This document shows positions 21,061 to 33,157 of a stretch of 64,000 bases of DNA, piece after piece (the first letter of the stretch is position 1; every line of letters begins with the position of its first letter). Source of the DNA: Myxocyprinus asiaticus (lineage: Eukaryota > Chordata > Actinopteri > Cypriniformes > Catostomidae); contig NC_059358.1 in the NCBI RefSeq assembly GCF_019703515.2, positions 45,084,594 to 45,148,593 on the forward strand. The letters are read 5' to 3'. Both the position numbers and the translations under genes were made by a program. The notes under the pieces are model-generated. The model saw only the letters and a program-made list of their open reading frames with translations. It ran no database searches and had not been told where the DNA came from.

Positions 21061-23019
21061 AATAGTGGTCCGAACGGAACTAAATGTTGTATAATTTTGG
21101 ATAATCATGTGAATTAAATCCTTAAAAAAATTCTAAGTATTTTCTTGATGGATGCATACCAAACAATAACATTTCAACACTGTCCTGACAAGACAGATCT
21201 TGATGCTTCTGGTGGGGGTAGTGTAGTTAATCAGTTCAATAACGTGTCGAGGGTTTTTCTGTGTGTCAGCACACGGAGCAAACTGTGGATGAATAATAAA
21301 TGGGAGAGGGATCATTTCCCACCTCTAGGTTTAGTTGTAGTCTCATTGGCTGCACCAACTGCAATTCTGCAGTGCACTGTGCGCCCCATCTCTGCAGGCA
21401 CCGTCTGAGCAATTGAGGCAGAAAGGGTTGATGGGAATGCTGCAAAAGCAGTCCTTCCATGTAAAGCTGTCAGGCTCCGGAGGGGAAAATGTTGACCAAA
21501 TAAGTTGCCCTTACAAACCTCTCCACACCACATATACAATAGTGGTATGTGGTGGACTTCTGGAATGAGGAGGCAAATGCTCTTCTCTAGGTTTGGGTTC
21601 TTATCCAATGTAAATTCAAGTTGCAGTTCCATTTTATGCTTACATGGTTTCTGTGTTGAAGGCATATGGAACACATTTTACCTCACTTTGTCAACAAGCA
21701 ACCAATACTATAATATTAGCGGCTTCCACATGACTCGCTTCGGGAATTAACACTCAGCTAAACGCCAGTGTCAAAAGCAGCTTTACCCTCCTCATGAAGC
21801 ACCATGGAGGGGGAGGGCTTACAAGTTTGAAAAAGAAAGTGGTAGGTGTGCACAGAAAACATACAGTATATTTGGACTTAGAAAAAAAGCCCTTGCAATT
21901 GCTTTGCAATACATGAATTAATTGCAGGAAGTAACAAGAGTACTCATTTAAGTTAAGGTCTTTGGAAATCTCTGGATGCTCAGAAACTAATGTCAATATT
22001 TATAAATAAAAATAAGACATTCACTATCTCTTCATGAAGTTGGACAGTTTTTAAAGATGTCTTGTTGATTTGTACTATAAAAGACAACATTAGTGAGAAA
22101 AAACGTGTGTGAAAATCATTTTGGTGTAAAGTCGGATCTCTCATTGCAAAGACAGACTTTACGCATATGCAAATTACCCGGTAATCATTGAATGGTTAGC
22201 TGCAACAGGGTCAATATTGACATTTTTGACCTTTGAGCATTGCATTACAGTGCTTGATGGGAGTGCAACACAGTGATGAGTCATGTGGAGGCCCCTTTAT
22301 GGTTTGTAGTAACATGCTTGTATTAAAACCTAGTCATATCAAAGTCTCATCAAGTTTATGCATTTTTAATCATTTTTTACATGCCCCAATAACTACAATA
22401 ATACAGTTACAACTATTTAATTTTGTGTAGCTTTTATTTGTAACTACTAACTTACAGTGACCTTCTTTTCCAAATATTGGTCAACAAATCCTCAGTAAAC
22501 ATAAAGGTAACACAGAGTTGCAGATTTAATTGAAACTCACTTACAGTCAGATCAGCATTTTAAGTAATTTCAAGTTTAAAGTATTTGGTAATTTCAGAGC
22601 AGGTGAATAGTTTTCTTTGCAATTAGTCCATCCATTTCCACCATTTCCACATTTTTGACCCAGTAATGCGGAGTTGCAGTATGGTTGCAAACATGATAGG
22701 CAGGGCATTATTGCAATGACAGGGTAATCAGCCAATCATGGTAATGTAGAGGCACTGACTCCTCCCATGTGACTTTTTTTGCCTACATTTCACGGTTACC
22801 CCCCTCACATACACGGCATGCTTTAGGATCTCAATGAGAACCCCATGAGCTCAAGTGAGGCAAAAGAGATGTTGGCTCCTTCTGAAAATATATCCGCTGG
22901 TGTCGCTATTGGACAGTGTTACTTTAGAAAAAATCTGATATTTTGCAATACAGTATTTCTCATTTTATTTTTGTACTGTCAATTATTTTCTCATCCGAAT
23001 TCTGAAAATAAATAAATAA

Positions 23020-23023
<4 letters not shown>
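21061..23023. other. Unassigned sequence
   Basis: The part 21300-21680 is somewhat more GC-rich and open on three frames, including a 120-codon reverse frame (21312-21674). I recognise no domain, splice structure or repeat, and overlapping open frames in several phases argue against coding. Confidence 0.4.

Positions 23024-23102
<79 letters not shown>
23024..23102. repeat. (TA)n microsatellite
   Basis: An uninterrupted TA dinucleotide run of about 79 bp, preceded by 'aaataaataaataataac'. It is self-complementary and prone to length change and assembly error. Confidence 0.97.
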
Positions 23103-23105
<3 letters not shown>

Positions 23106-25573
23106 TATGATAATATAACTGGTAATGAGAAATTGTATGAAACTGGAAAAATACAAAATAGAAGCATTTTCACTTATGGTCTCAGACTATTGGACCCCAC
23201 TGTATAAATCCGGACTTCTGGATAGTCTGAGGTAAACACTCAGAGGAGTGCTGGCAGCTGAAACATTTCTGGGAGTCATATTGTGACAGAGCACAGGTGG
23301 GCACATCAATTTTAAGCCTGTTTACATGCTTACCAGATGCTGAAGGGTACAACCAAGAGGAATGTGCTGTGTGCATACAGATGTTCTTCTCTGATTCTCA
23401 TATCCAAACCTCACCTCCATTGGCCACAGCTGCTCTGTGACTGATGCCCAGTGTGTATCCTTATTATAAATTATTATTTATCTATATAAAGTTTTTTTGT
23501 TTTGTTTCTATGGCAACACTCATAACACCAAAACAGCTTTGTTGTTGATAACAGCAAAACATTTTCACTATATCAATGAATTAATTGCAAAATGTTTAAA
23601 AACAAAGAAACCACTCCAGGTGACAATGGCATAATAAAATAAAAGCATATCAAACACAAATATGCATTCAATACCTTTAACTGTTGAAGCTGCCATATTG
23701 TTTCTTTTTGCATGACGTCATGACTGTCAAGTTGGAGCTTTAACAGAATTTCGAGTTTACTTGTAATTAAAAGTTCCCCACAGATGTGAATGGTTTTTAA
23801 AAGTCAGAATATCATAATTACAGTAATTCTGACATGACAGAAACACACCATTAGGCGCAATGTTAAGTGGAATTTTGTTGTTCACAGTTGGCAAGCAACA
23901 TTTCAACTTGCAGTATTAATATTGAATTAAATGACAGGTGTGTATATATATCGGCTATTTTACAACAGCGTTGAATGTGGCTTATCCATTTAGAATTAAA
24001 TAATTAGAACTGTCTGTTTCAATGTGCTACTATAGTTTTACTGCTTTGAGTCTTTTGTTTTTAACTCAGGAAAACTTAATGTGAAGCTGTTTTTACACTG
24101 ATGTCTCACATATCATTTATGTATTATGAATAATCTTATCTTCTGCTTTGCATTCATAAAGTTTCAAATAAAATGCATAAATAGTCAAATGAGATAAGAT
24201 ACCTTTCAATAATAAGATATTTAATTCACTGAATTAGCCAATAATAGGCATTTGTAATGAAGACCCTAGATTGTAGTTTTTGAATCCATATGCAGAAGTT
24301 TATTAAAATATGCAAAATTACAGTACAAAATCCAAATAGGTAGTTATACAACAGTCCAATGTGATCTCATGAGTTCGTATGTATTCTTATGTAAAGTTCG
24401 GTTCAAGGAAACGTACATTCGTACATACGTATGCATAGACACTGAAACGTACAATACACCTAAACATCATCATTTTACATATTAACACCTATAGAAACGT
24501 ACAAATGTTTACAAGCACTGTTTGAATTGATTAATATTGAATGATTCATAGAATGAATCAGTTAATTACATTTAGAATCAATGAGATGAGTTAAATGCCA
24601 TCACTTTTATTTAATGCAGTTGACTTTATAATATGACATTTTAATGGTTTCATTCAGTTCTGTGTAATTTTTGCTGCCTTATACAATGTTTTAAAGGATT
24701 ATATCACTTTAACCAAGACTAAACTTTAAAATGTTCATATGAATAAAAACTCTGTAATCGTTTATTAATTTATTAAGCATTTAATTTAATTTTTGTTTGC
24801 CATGGGACACAAAAGGAGTTTTCAGAATATGCCAAAAAAAAAAACAACAACAAAAAAAAAACACCAGAAAACAATAAAATTAATCAATACATTTGTTAGC
24901 TATAATCCAAATCTTCAGACTGCTTTCTGTGAAGAACAGAACATCTCCATCCACCACAGAGCCTTCGTGCCCGCCGGTTTCGTTTTCAAAATGAAAAAAT
25001 TGGCACCTCAAAAAGCATTACGACCTGTGGTTTTACGGCAGTGATCTCAGATGCTCGTTGGCTCTCTAGTGTCTAGTGACCGTTTGTAATATACCATATT
25101 CTGCGATGTATATGTTTGAATGAGGTATGACTGTGCCGTTATGGAGCACATCAGGAGAAGATTTACAGCGATTAATAATTAAAATTTCACTCTCTTCCTC
25201 ACACAATGCTATTGATTGCCGTGAGGGAGCACATCGGATGCAGCGCATCGCCCTTTGGACTACTTCTGTACTGAATTTTGCCATTTTTATGAATACATTT
25301 TTGTGATTAAATGTATCTGCCTGTTATGTGTTTTAGACACTAAATAAATGGTTATGGTTAGGTTTAGGAGTAAGTGTGGGATTAGCGGCTGTAAAATATA
25401 TACAAATTTATATATTGTAACAAAATTGATTGCTACTGAATATTAATCTACTTGTTACATGTTTTTATATCGTTGAAAGGTGGTTATGTTTAGAGGTTGG
25501 GGTAGGGTTAAGGGATCTAAAATATATATAAAACAGTAAAAATTTACAAACATTTATAATTGATTCATGTATA
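23103..25573. other. Mostly unassigned sequence with a small cysteine-rich frame
   Basis: A 69-codon open stretch at 23231-23440 contains five cysteines and ends in TGA. It lacks a start and could be an exon or chance. At 24370-24500 the motif 'acgtac' recurs several times. At 25353-25540 a short sequence ('ggttatggttaggtttagg') is repeated in degenerate form about 120 bp apart. No domain or known repeat boundary was supported. Confidence 0.35.
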
Positions 25574-25832
25574 GGGCAGTGGTAGCTCAGCGGTTAAGGC
25601 TCTGGGTTACTGATCAGAAGGTCGGGGGTTCAAGCCCCAGCACCGCCCAGATGCCACTGTTGGGCCCTTGAGCAAGGCCCTTAACCCTATCTGCTCCAGG
25701 GGTGCCGTATCATGGCTGACCCTGCACTCTGACCCCAGCCTAGCTGGGATATGTGAAAAAGAAGAATTTCACCATATATGTGCAAATGTATAATGTGTGA
25801 TAAATAAAGAAAATTATAATTATTATTATTAT
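25574..25832 (+). mobile_element. tRNA-derived SINE with intact cloverleaf-like head
   Basis: The first 75 nt (25574-25648) can fold like a tRNA. The acceptor gggcagt pairs with accgccc, with one mismatch. The A box is tagctcagcggtta, and the T arm is gggg-gttcaag-cccc. The central part 'gttgggcccttgagcaaggc' and 'ctgaccctgcactctgaccc' matches what I remember of the conserved domain of fish V-type SINEs. The tail ends with 'gataaataaag' and (att)n, LINE-like. Such elements are transcribed by Pol III and mobilised by a partner LINE. Confidence 0.8.
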
Positions 25833-25848
25833 TAATTATATTCAAATA

Positions 25849-26932
25849 TAAACTCAGCAAAAAAGAAACGTCCCTTTTTCAGGACACTGTATTTTAAAGA
25901 TAATTTTTTAAAAATCCAAATAACTTTACAGATCTTTATTGTATAGGGTTTAAACAATATTTTCCATGCTTGTTCAATGAACCATAAACAATTAATGAAC
26001 ATGCACCTGTGGAACGGTCGTTAAGACACTAACAGCTTACAGACAGTAGGCAGTTAAGGTCACAGTTATAAAAAACTTAGGACACTAAAGAGACCTTTCT
26101 ACTGACTCTGAAAAACACCAATAGAAAGATGCCCAGGGTCCCTACTCATTTGCGTGAACGTGCCTTAGGCATGCTGCATGGAGACATGAAGACTGCAGAT
26201 GTGGCCAATGCAATAAATTGCAATGTCCGTACTGTGAGACGCCTAAGACGGTGCTACAGGGAGACCGGAAAAAGCAGCCGATCATCCTCGCAGTGGCAGA
26301 CCACGTGTAACAACACCTGCACAGGATCGGTACATCCGAATATCACACCTGCGGGACAGGTACAGGATGGCAACAACAAATGCCCGAGTTACACCAAGAA
26401 TGCACAATCCCTCCATCAGTGCTTAAACTGTCCGCAATAGGCTGAGAGAGGCTGGACTGAGGTGAAATGAATAATAACAGACAAGCATGGGAAACACAGG
26501 GAGAACACAATGGCGACATCTAGTGAACAAAGTAAAACATGTAAGACCAAAACACTGACAACTGAGGCCTGTACTCTGGAGCGGGATCGATTTGGAGGTG
26601 GAGGATCCGTCATGGTCTGGGGCAGTGTGTCACAGCATCACTGGACTGAGCTTGTTGTCATTGCAGGCAGTCTCAACGCTGTGCATTACAGGAAAGACAT
26701 CCTCCTCCCTCATGTGGTACCCTTCCTGCAGGCTCATCCTGATATGACCCTCCAGAATGACAATACCACCAGCCATACTGCTCATTCTGTGTGTGATTTC
26801 CTGCAAGACAGGAATGTCAGTGTTCTGCCAAGGCCAGCGAAGAGCCCGGATCTCAATCCCATTGAGCACATCTGGGACCTGTTGGATCAGAGGGTGAGGG
26901 CTAGAGCCATTCCCCCCAGAAACCTGAGAACC
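25849..26932 (+). mobile_element. Tc1-like transposon, 3'-truncated and core-replaced
   Basis: The left terminal repeat 'ctcagcaaaaaagaaacgtc' followed by 'ccctttttcaggac' is typical of one fish Tc1 clade. About 280 bp of leader precede the transposase. The right end is missing: the copy stops inside the transposase near 26932 and runs into unrelated sequence. No right inverted repeat is found nearby. Confidence 0.85.
26129..26932 (+). pseudogene. Tc1-like transposase, broken
   Basis: Cut-and-paste transposase of the DD34E type. The N-terminal paired-like helix-turn-helix is readable from the ATG at 26129 (MPRVPTHLRERALGMLHGDM, then VRTVRRLRRCYRETGKSS), and a frameshift follows near 26275. 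The segment carrying the first catalytic aspartate is replaced by about 90 bp of foreign sequence at about 26465-26560. The frame at 26575-26932 keeps RDRFGGGGSVMVWG, the second aspartate (LQNDNTTSHTA) and the glutamate (DLNPIEHIWD), then ends at a stop where the family would continue about 45 residues. Inactive. Confidence 0.9.
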
Positions 26933-27162
26933 TGAGCGCAATGTTGAATTCCTGATGTGAAGTAATGATTTCACAGCGGAGCTCGTGTTTATATCTTTTT
27001 ACTTTGACCAAATTTATATCCACATCCTAAATATAGGGCCTGTTTACACTTGGCCACGTCAAGTGTTTTCAGTGATCGGATAGCTATTGGATCATGAAAA
27101 GACCAGGTGTAAATGCCCTCCGAAACGCATTTGAGATGGATTGTAATCCGATCACTCAAACC

Positions 27163-28952
27163 CAGTGGCGGGCCGTGCATTTAAAGTCTAGGCCTTCAGT
27201 GTGGTTCATGCCATTAAGAAAACACAGTTTCACAGTGAATAAGACACCCTATGCCTTTGGGCATCATACATTATGTCGCAGCTAACTAGTAATACCAACT
27301 GACATTTTAAAAACACGTCCACGCACGAAAGCCAGAACTTGAAACGACATGTAATGCTCAAGCAAGCCTAATTTTAACTGCAGCATGACTGTTTTGTGAA
27401 ATGAACGTCTCCCGAACAGACATTCAAAAATCATAATTTTTCATATGAATCTACCAAGGAGGTCTATAATACCTGTAAAAATCGATCTAATTATATTTGC
27501 GATTTAAATGTTGTTTGCAATAAATTTCGTTTCGTCAGGGTACACAGTTATACTGTGTTCCATTCAAGTTAGATGTGGGATATTCCTACTTGATATCTCC
27601 GGCCATTAATGCAATCCATTCCCCAATATTCGGAAGATGACATTTAAGTAAACAAAACTGCAACGCTCCCGTTAGCTTAGCAGGGGTTTGACTCTCATTA
27701 GAGAGGTCTCCTAGCAGCCCAACTGATAAACAATGCTGCATTTACATTACATTTATGCATTTGGCAGACGCTTTTATCCAAAGCGACTTACAGTGCACTT
27801 ATTACAGGGACAATCCCCCTGGAGCAACCTGGAGTTAAGTGCCTTGCTCAAGGACACAATGGTGATGGCTGTGGGGATTGAACCAGCAACCAGTTATGTG
27901 CTTTAGCCCACTACGTACTTCAAGTGCACGATTATCAAAAGAGATTATAATGTTTTAAACACCTGTTTCTGCAGGCGTTTGATAAAAAAGCTTTAATATC
28001 ATGTAATGTGGAAACAAACTCATTTATCGATATTACTTAATAAAGTGAATGTTTATCACTTACTTTGTATATCTCCCTGAGTGTCGACATGTTTGAGTGA
28101 CATCATGCACCTGCATCTCGCCGAAATCAGAGTTGAGAATTTCTGCATGAGCCTACAAGTTGTAATTCTGACTTAAAGATGCATTCCATTGCACTTTTCC
28201 TAGTAGGAAGTTATAAAATCCGACTTTCCGAGTTGAATGGAACGCAGCACTACTTTTCAAAACTTGATTTGACACTGAATTCTCAAGCAGCCTAATTTAC
28301 ACTTAGAAAACTCCTGATGTTGCTATAACAATGCAAAAAGCACTTACTAATTTGCTTGAAGTGAAAATCAGTCCTCCTTTCCTGTTTAATAAATTAAGCA
28401 ATCACACGGTCATGCAGAACATCTCCTGTTTTTAAATCCATAAGGATCTCTTTCTCGATGGCGATAGCGGGATTGATGACTATCTCGCACTCTTCGCTTT
28501 CAAATTACGTACATCACTTAAAGCGTGATTGCGTCACTCAAGGCCAGCTAGAAGGCCTCAACCGGGACATATCCTAAAGATCACACCCACCAAAAACAAA
28601 TAAATCAATCTGATTGGCTGATGAATCTGACACTCTTTAGTTGCTCTTTCATTTGCACTGTTGAGGGATTCTGTGGAAATTCTGAAGGCCTGAGGGGGTG
28701 GAGCTCAGACTCGCGCTGCTTCGGGCATGCGATTTGTGAAACAGTTGTCACACTTTGCTTGTAAGCATCAAGGAATAAATTCTGACTGGATAAACTTTTC
28801 TTTTTCTCTATTTGTTTGTAGGTTAATTAAGATTGGAAAGCAATTAAAAATACATAGGCAAAAAGGTGATTGAGAATGGATGAAAGATATTTATTTATTT
28901 GGCATGTTAGGCCAGCAGAGAAGGCTTTGCTGGTCCTGAGAATTCGCCACTG
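27163..28952. mobile_element. hAT element (CAGTGGCG ends)
   Basis: The left end is cagtggcgggccgtgcattt and the right end, reversed, cagtggcgaattctcagg. The flanks are ctcaaacc (27155-27162) and ctcaatcc (28953-28960), a 7/8 match to an 8-bp duplication. The 1790-bp interior has no transposase frame but includes a SINE-like repeat at 27737-27912. The CAGTG-type terminus and 8-bp duplication fit the hAT superfamily. Confidence 0.8.
27737..27912. repeat. Teleost SINE-like repeat
   Basis: It contains 'atttggcagacgcttttatc', 'aaagcgacttacagtgc' and 'tgccttgctcaaggacacaa', followed by 'gattgaaccagcaacc'. I know these as a very widespread fish repeat with a tRNA-like part on the reverse strand. 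The copy lies within the hAT at 27163-28952. Confidence 0.7.
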
Positions 28953-29346
28953 CTCAATCCACTTCAGGAGGTGGTTTAATACGGATTCCATTTGTAACTC
29001 GGTCAAGTGTAAATACATCTGGCTGTTCATTTCACATATGTAAACTTAGCTCTGCCCAAAGAGCGCTGCGTCAACATAGGAAAAATGTGAAACATAACAG
29101 CTGATACTGAATATTTGCATAGGGCTTGCATCACACAAACTAAAATAACAAAGAAAGAAATGGATGCACATTGTAGAAAAGACAGAACTTTTTTATTTAT
29201 TTATTTGATGCAGATTGCTGATTAAACTGAAACTAAATGCCGCATGACACGTCTTACCTCCCAGAAGCCTCGAGGGGAAAAAACACAGCGTGCCCATACA
29301 CAGACACGTGCATTCTGGGCAAAGACACTTTGAATCAAATAATATA

Positions 29347-30153
29347 CGGGGTTGGGAGGGTTACTTTTGAAATGTATTCCACTACAGATTACAGAATACA
29401 TGCTGTAAAATGTAATTTGTAACATATTCCATTAGATTACTCAAGGTCAGTAACGTATTCTAAATACTTTGGATTACTTCTTCAGCACTGGTAGATTTTT
29501 TCACTTGTTTTGACTATAAAAACTCTGCCAGTACAGTAAGACAAAATACATGTTAAAAATACATTCTCTGAAAAACCTAAATATCTTATGCAGGGTTGTT
29601 TCTAAAACAAGATCAATCTAATTGATCTTGTTTTAAAGATTTTTTTAGATATTTTTGCCCTAATATCAAAGATCATACTAGAAAAAAAGAAATTATGATC
29701 CAATGTGAATTTTCTTGATAAAAAATATGATCATGTCTGGTAACATGTGCATGTAAAATGGCTAGAAATAGCATTTTAGTTTAGCATAAAGCTGACAATT
29801 TACACAAGATTTATTTCTATTTCTTCTGCTCCAAACTTACTTCAAACTTACTTCTCTGTCTGTTTGTATGAATGTAACACATAATAAGAAAGTGTTTCAC
29901 CGCTGTTCAAATGCACTTTGAGTCACATCATTTATTTGTATGAATGTTTTCCATCTGAAAGGACTAAATATTAAATGAAACAATTGACAATAAAATGCAA
30001 AATAATCTCTTCAGTAATCAAAATACTTTTTGAATGTAACTGTATTCTAATTACCAATTATTTAAATTCTAACTGTAGTGGAATACAGTTACTTATATTT
30101 TGTATTTTAAATACGGAATCCCGTTACATGTATTCCATTAATCCCCAACCCTT
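29347..30153. mobile_element. hAT MITE with perfect 8-bp duplication
   Basis: The flanks are ataatata at 29339-29346 and again at 30154-30161. The ends read cggggttgggagggttac and, reversed, aagggttggggattaatgg, with further inverted similarity in 'gtattccacta'-like stretches. The 807-bp interior is non-coding. An internal segment at 29565-29740 rich in 'gatcttgttttaaagat' forms small inverted repeats of its own. Confidence 0.8.
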
Positions 30154-30323
30154 ATAATATATCACGTCTTTTAAATTCACTGCCCAGAATTAGCATAATC
30201 ACAGAAGATAACTGTTTTATTTGCATATTGTGCAGGAATTGAAGATCGGTTATATCCATTTGGCGGAGACAAACTGTTGTGGCCAAGTGTACATTTTTCA
30301 ATCGGATAGGTTTAAAAGCCCTC

Positions 30324-30787
30324 AAGGCTTGAGCCTTGCTTATTTACCTGGTTAACTTATAAACACATCAGTGAACAAATCAGGCAACAAAAACAGCATA
30401 AAAGCACTGATATTACATTTTATTGCTTCAAAACCTTGTTTTCAGAGTACATGTACAGCCACAAAACCGCAAAACACAGCGGCTACTATTTTCTGCACTT
30501 AAGTTTTATTTTTCACCACCAGATGGCAGTATATTGAACCCTTTACTGAAGCTTCCAGTAGTGAATCCATTTTCAATACATGTGTATTGAAAGCCTCATT
30601 GTTTCAGAACAATGAGGATTATTTTCCCTTCAATACCTGAACACACATCTCAACATATTTACAATTTCTGACCTTGTAAGAACGATCTTCCCAGGATGAC
30701 TTCAATGCACCATTATACTGTATATTAAACAAGAAGTATACCACGGGTGAAGTAAGACATTAATATTTGGGCAAGGGTACCAGAGCC
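30324..30787. other. Unassigned sequence
   Basis: No open frame of note and no repeat ends seen. Contains 'ccaccagatggcagtatattg', a CTCF-like ccaccagatggcag core at 30519-30532 on the forward strand, which might be chance. Confidence 0.35.
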
Positions 30788-31608
30788 CTTTTAAATAGGA
30801 CTGAAATGATTAGTCGACATTATCAACAATGTCAACAATAAAAAATTGTCGACAAAAATTGTTGTTGTCAAATAGGCGTTTGATCTCATTTAACGTAACA
30901 TGAAATCACATAAGGCTCCAATGATGGCGCACCAGAGCAGCACTGCAGCTCATCCCTGACTGAGAAGAGGAAGAAAATACAGCTCACAGTCCAGATGCAC
31001 TCTAAACTTTCCAATCAGCTTTAGGTGATGTAGATCGCAAAGTATGAGGGAATTATAAAAAAAATACAAAATAAGTCAATACAGAAGCACTCTCATTGTG
31101 GAATAATCAAAGAGAGGGCTGCCAATCCACTTAAGCAAAACTTGCATGTCGAGTGTCTTTAACTGAAACACCCCAGCGTTACATCTTTAATGCAGTTATA
31201 TTTAATGCATTATAGCTTTGTTCAAATAATAAGGAAGCAGGTCATGTAAATAACTACAAACTCCAAAACTAGCATTTCTCTGTGCGGTCAGCACCTCTTC
31301 TATGAGTTGCACGCAGTGTCCCAATCTAAGGGGGAGAGATTAAAACTGCACCCGGCTGAGGTACACTCTGTCGTGGGGACGCTCATCCCTCGATCGCACG
31401 CGCTTACTGCAGCTTGATTATAACATAATGCTCGCGACATAACATGTGTCACTGTGCATTTCTTATTGTGAAGACAACTTGCAATATGCAGCTTTATTAA
31501 TGAGAGAGTTTTTTTTTTTTTTTGTGAGTTAAAAATTGACTGACGTGAACAAAAAGGTGAGAGAGGGTAGTCTTCGCCCCATTATACACCAACAACATAA
31601 TTTGTTTT

Positions 31609-32009
31609 TAATCCCCTTTTCTCCCCAATTTGGAATGTCCGATTCCCACTACTTAGTAGGTCCTTGTGGTGGTGCAATTACTCACCTCAAATCTCAGTTG
31701 CCTCCGCTTCTGAGACCATCAATCCACACATCTTAATCACATGGTTTGTTGTGCATGACACTGCGGAAACTCCACATGTGGAGGCTCATGATACTCTCCA
31801 CAATCCACTCACAATTTACAACGCACCCATTGAGAGTGAGAACCACTAATCGCGACCACGAGGAGGTTACCCTATGTGAATCTACCTAGCAACCGGGCCA
31901 ATTTGTTTGCTTAGGAGACATGGCTGGAGTCACTCAGCACACCCTGGATTTGAACTCATGACTCCAGGGGTGGTAGTCAGCGTCAATACTCACTGAGCTA
32001 CCAGGCCCT
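31609..32009 (-). mobile_element. tRNA-derived SINE, copy 2
   Basis: On the reverse strand the head begins at about 32008 with gagggcctggtagctcagtg (A-box region) and continues to a B-box-like gagttcaaatccaggg. The shared body follows and the unit ends in 'aattggggagaaaagg' at the left. The head is tRNA-like though one base short relative to the 62.8-kb copy. It inserted into the hAT-like element at 30796-32676 and so is younger. Confidence 0.85.
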
Positions 32010-32182
32010 CAACAAAAGTTTTTGTTTTGGCTTGTTTTCCAATTTTTTAACTATCTAAAACTCCTTTAAACAATGTGCATTTGCTTTAGCAGCTATATTG
32101 CAGAAGAATTTTTTTTTTATCTGAGAATGTTGAATATAATATTAAAAATACAAATATTTTAAAATATCTGAAAATCCTTTGA

Positions 32183-32393
32183 TGCATTCACCTGAGAAGC
32201 AGCATATAAGATATTTAGACTTGCTTTTAGAGAATACTATAGATACTGAATATAAGTATACTTTTTCTTTACTGCACTCGCAGAAGTATAACCAAGTGAA
32301 AAAATACACTTATACACAAAATACACTTATATTTATGATACATTCTCTTAAGGTAAGTCTAAACATCTTATATGTTGCTTCTCAAGTAAATGT
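32183..32393. repeat. Inverted-repeat segment (possible MITE remnant)
   Basis: 'cacctgagaagcagcatata' followed by 'agatatttagacttgcttt' at about 32189-32228 is mirrored at about 32351-32392 as 'aggtaagtctaaacatctta' and 'tatgttgcttctcaagtaaa'. The arms are about 40 bp with a few mismatches around a 120-bp loop. Confidence 0.6.
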
Positions 32394-32697
32394 ATCTTGT
32401 TTTAAGGAATTTTAGACTATTGGAAAACAAGACAAAAACACTTGATAACAGGATTTTTTGCAGTGATTTTTTTACGGAATTAAACTTAATAAAAAGTATT
32501 TTTGGTCATCTTTATTGTTAGCAAGCACGTTTAATACAACCTTTTAAGTCGGGGCACAGGCTGAATAGTCGGTTAAGAGCTAATGATTAATCGTTGCAAT
32601 AATCGCCGAATAGTTGAATATTCATTCTAATAATCGTAATAGTCGATTATCAAAATAATTGTTCATTGCAGCCCTACTTCTAATGAGAGCCTACAAG

Positions 32698-32999
32698 CAG
32701 GGTTGCAGTTAGAAATTTGTGGGCCCGGTACAAAACGTATTCAGCGGGCCCACCTCTAGTCAGTTGTCTGACCAGTGGGTGGGTGGACAGTTATTCAGTT
32801 AACATGCGCTACCCCGATGGCTTCCGCTTTTGCTGTTGTGTCTCCGTCTTTATATCCGCGTCTCCCACTAAACGTGTTTAGATGCACTCTACAATATGGA
32901 ACAGCCTTTCTGTGGGCCCCCCCTTCAGTCCGGCTGGGACCCCATCAAGCCCAGGCCCGGGACAAAAGGTCCAATTGTCCCCCCTTATTGGCGGCCCTG
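32698..32999. mobile_element. 302-bp hAT MITE with perfect duplication
   Basis: The flanks are cctacaag at 32690-32697 and 33000-33007, identical over 8 bp. The ends are cagggttgcagttagaa and, reversed, cagggccgccaataagg. The interior is unusually GC-rich for the region (many ggg/ccc runs, e.g. 'gggcccggtac' and 'ccaggcccggg') and non-coding. It sits 21 bp from the end of the preceding hAT-like element. Confidence 0.85.
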
Positions 33000-33157
33000 C
33001 CTACAAGGTTAGCATAAAATAACATGACGCAGTGGTCCCATAGACATTCTATGGCTGTACATTGGCACGGAGACGAGTATTTTTAAAAAAAAAATTTTTT
33101 TATTGATGTTAATGGAGGAGATGCTTCAGTGTGCTGAATAAACTGCTTTTGTGAGGA

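Larger units (their letters stand above)
27036..30323. mobile_element. Host MITE carrying two hAT insertions
   Basis: The left end 'agggcctgtttacacttggc' and the reverse of the right end, which starts gagggcttttaaacc and contains 'acacttggccacaac', look like diverged inverted ends of one element. Removing the hATs at 27163-28952 and 29347-30153 leaves sequence with 'gtaaatgccctccgaaacgc' and 'gtgtaaatacatctggctg', which I recall as internal parts of a fish MITE. End positions are approximate and no target duplication was found. Confidence 0.45.
30796..32676. mobile_element. hAT-like element with TAGGGCTG-type ends
   Basis: The left end taggactgaaatgattagtc and the reversed right end tagggctgcaatgaacaatt share the TAGGRCTGNAATGA pattern. 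They are flanked by cttttaaa (30788-30795) and cttctaat (32677-32684), a 6/8 match. The interior carries a SINE (31609-32009) and an inverted-repeat segment (32183-32393). The arms hold the repeated 'gtcgac' and 'aatcg' motifs typical of this end type. No transposase remains. Confidence 0.65.

Noticed and set aside
21312..21674. 120-codon reverse frame with overlapping frames on both strands
   Set aside because: Several phases are open at once and no family is recognised, so it does not reach a gene call.
25574..25648. Genuine tRNA gene
   Set aside because: The tRNA-like head is continuous with a SINE central domain and LINE-like tail, and the anticodon stem is irregular.
30519..30532. CTCF-like binding site
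   Set aside because: A short match to the core alone is expected by chance in 64 kb and no supporting context is visible.
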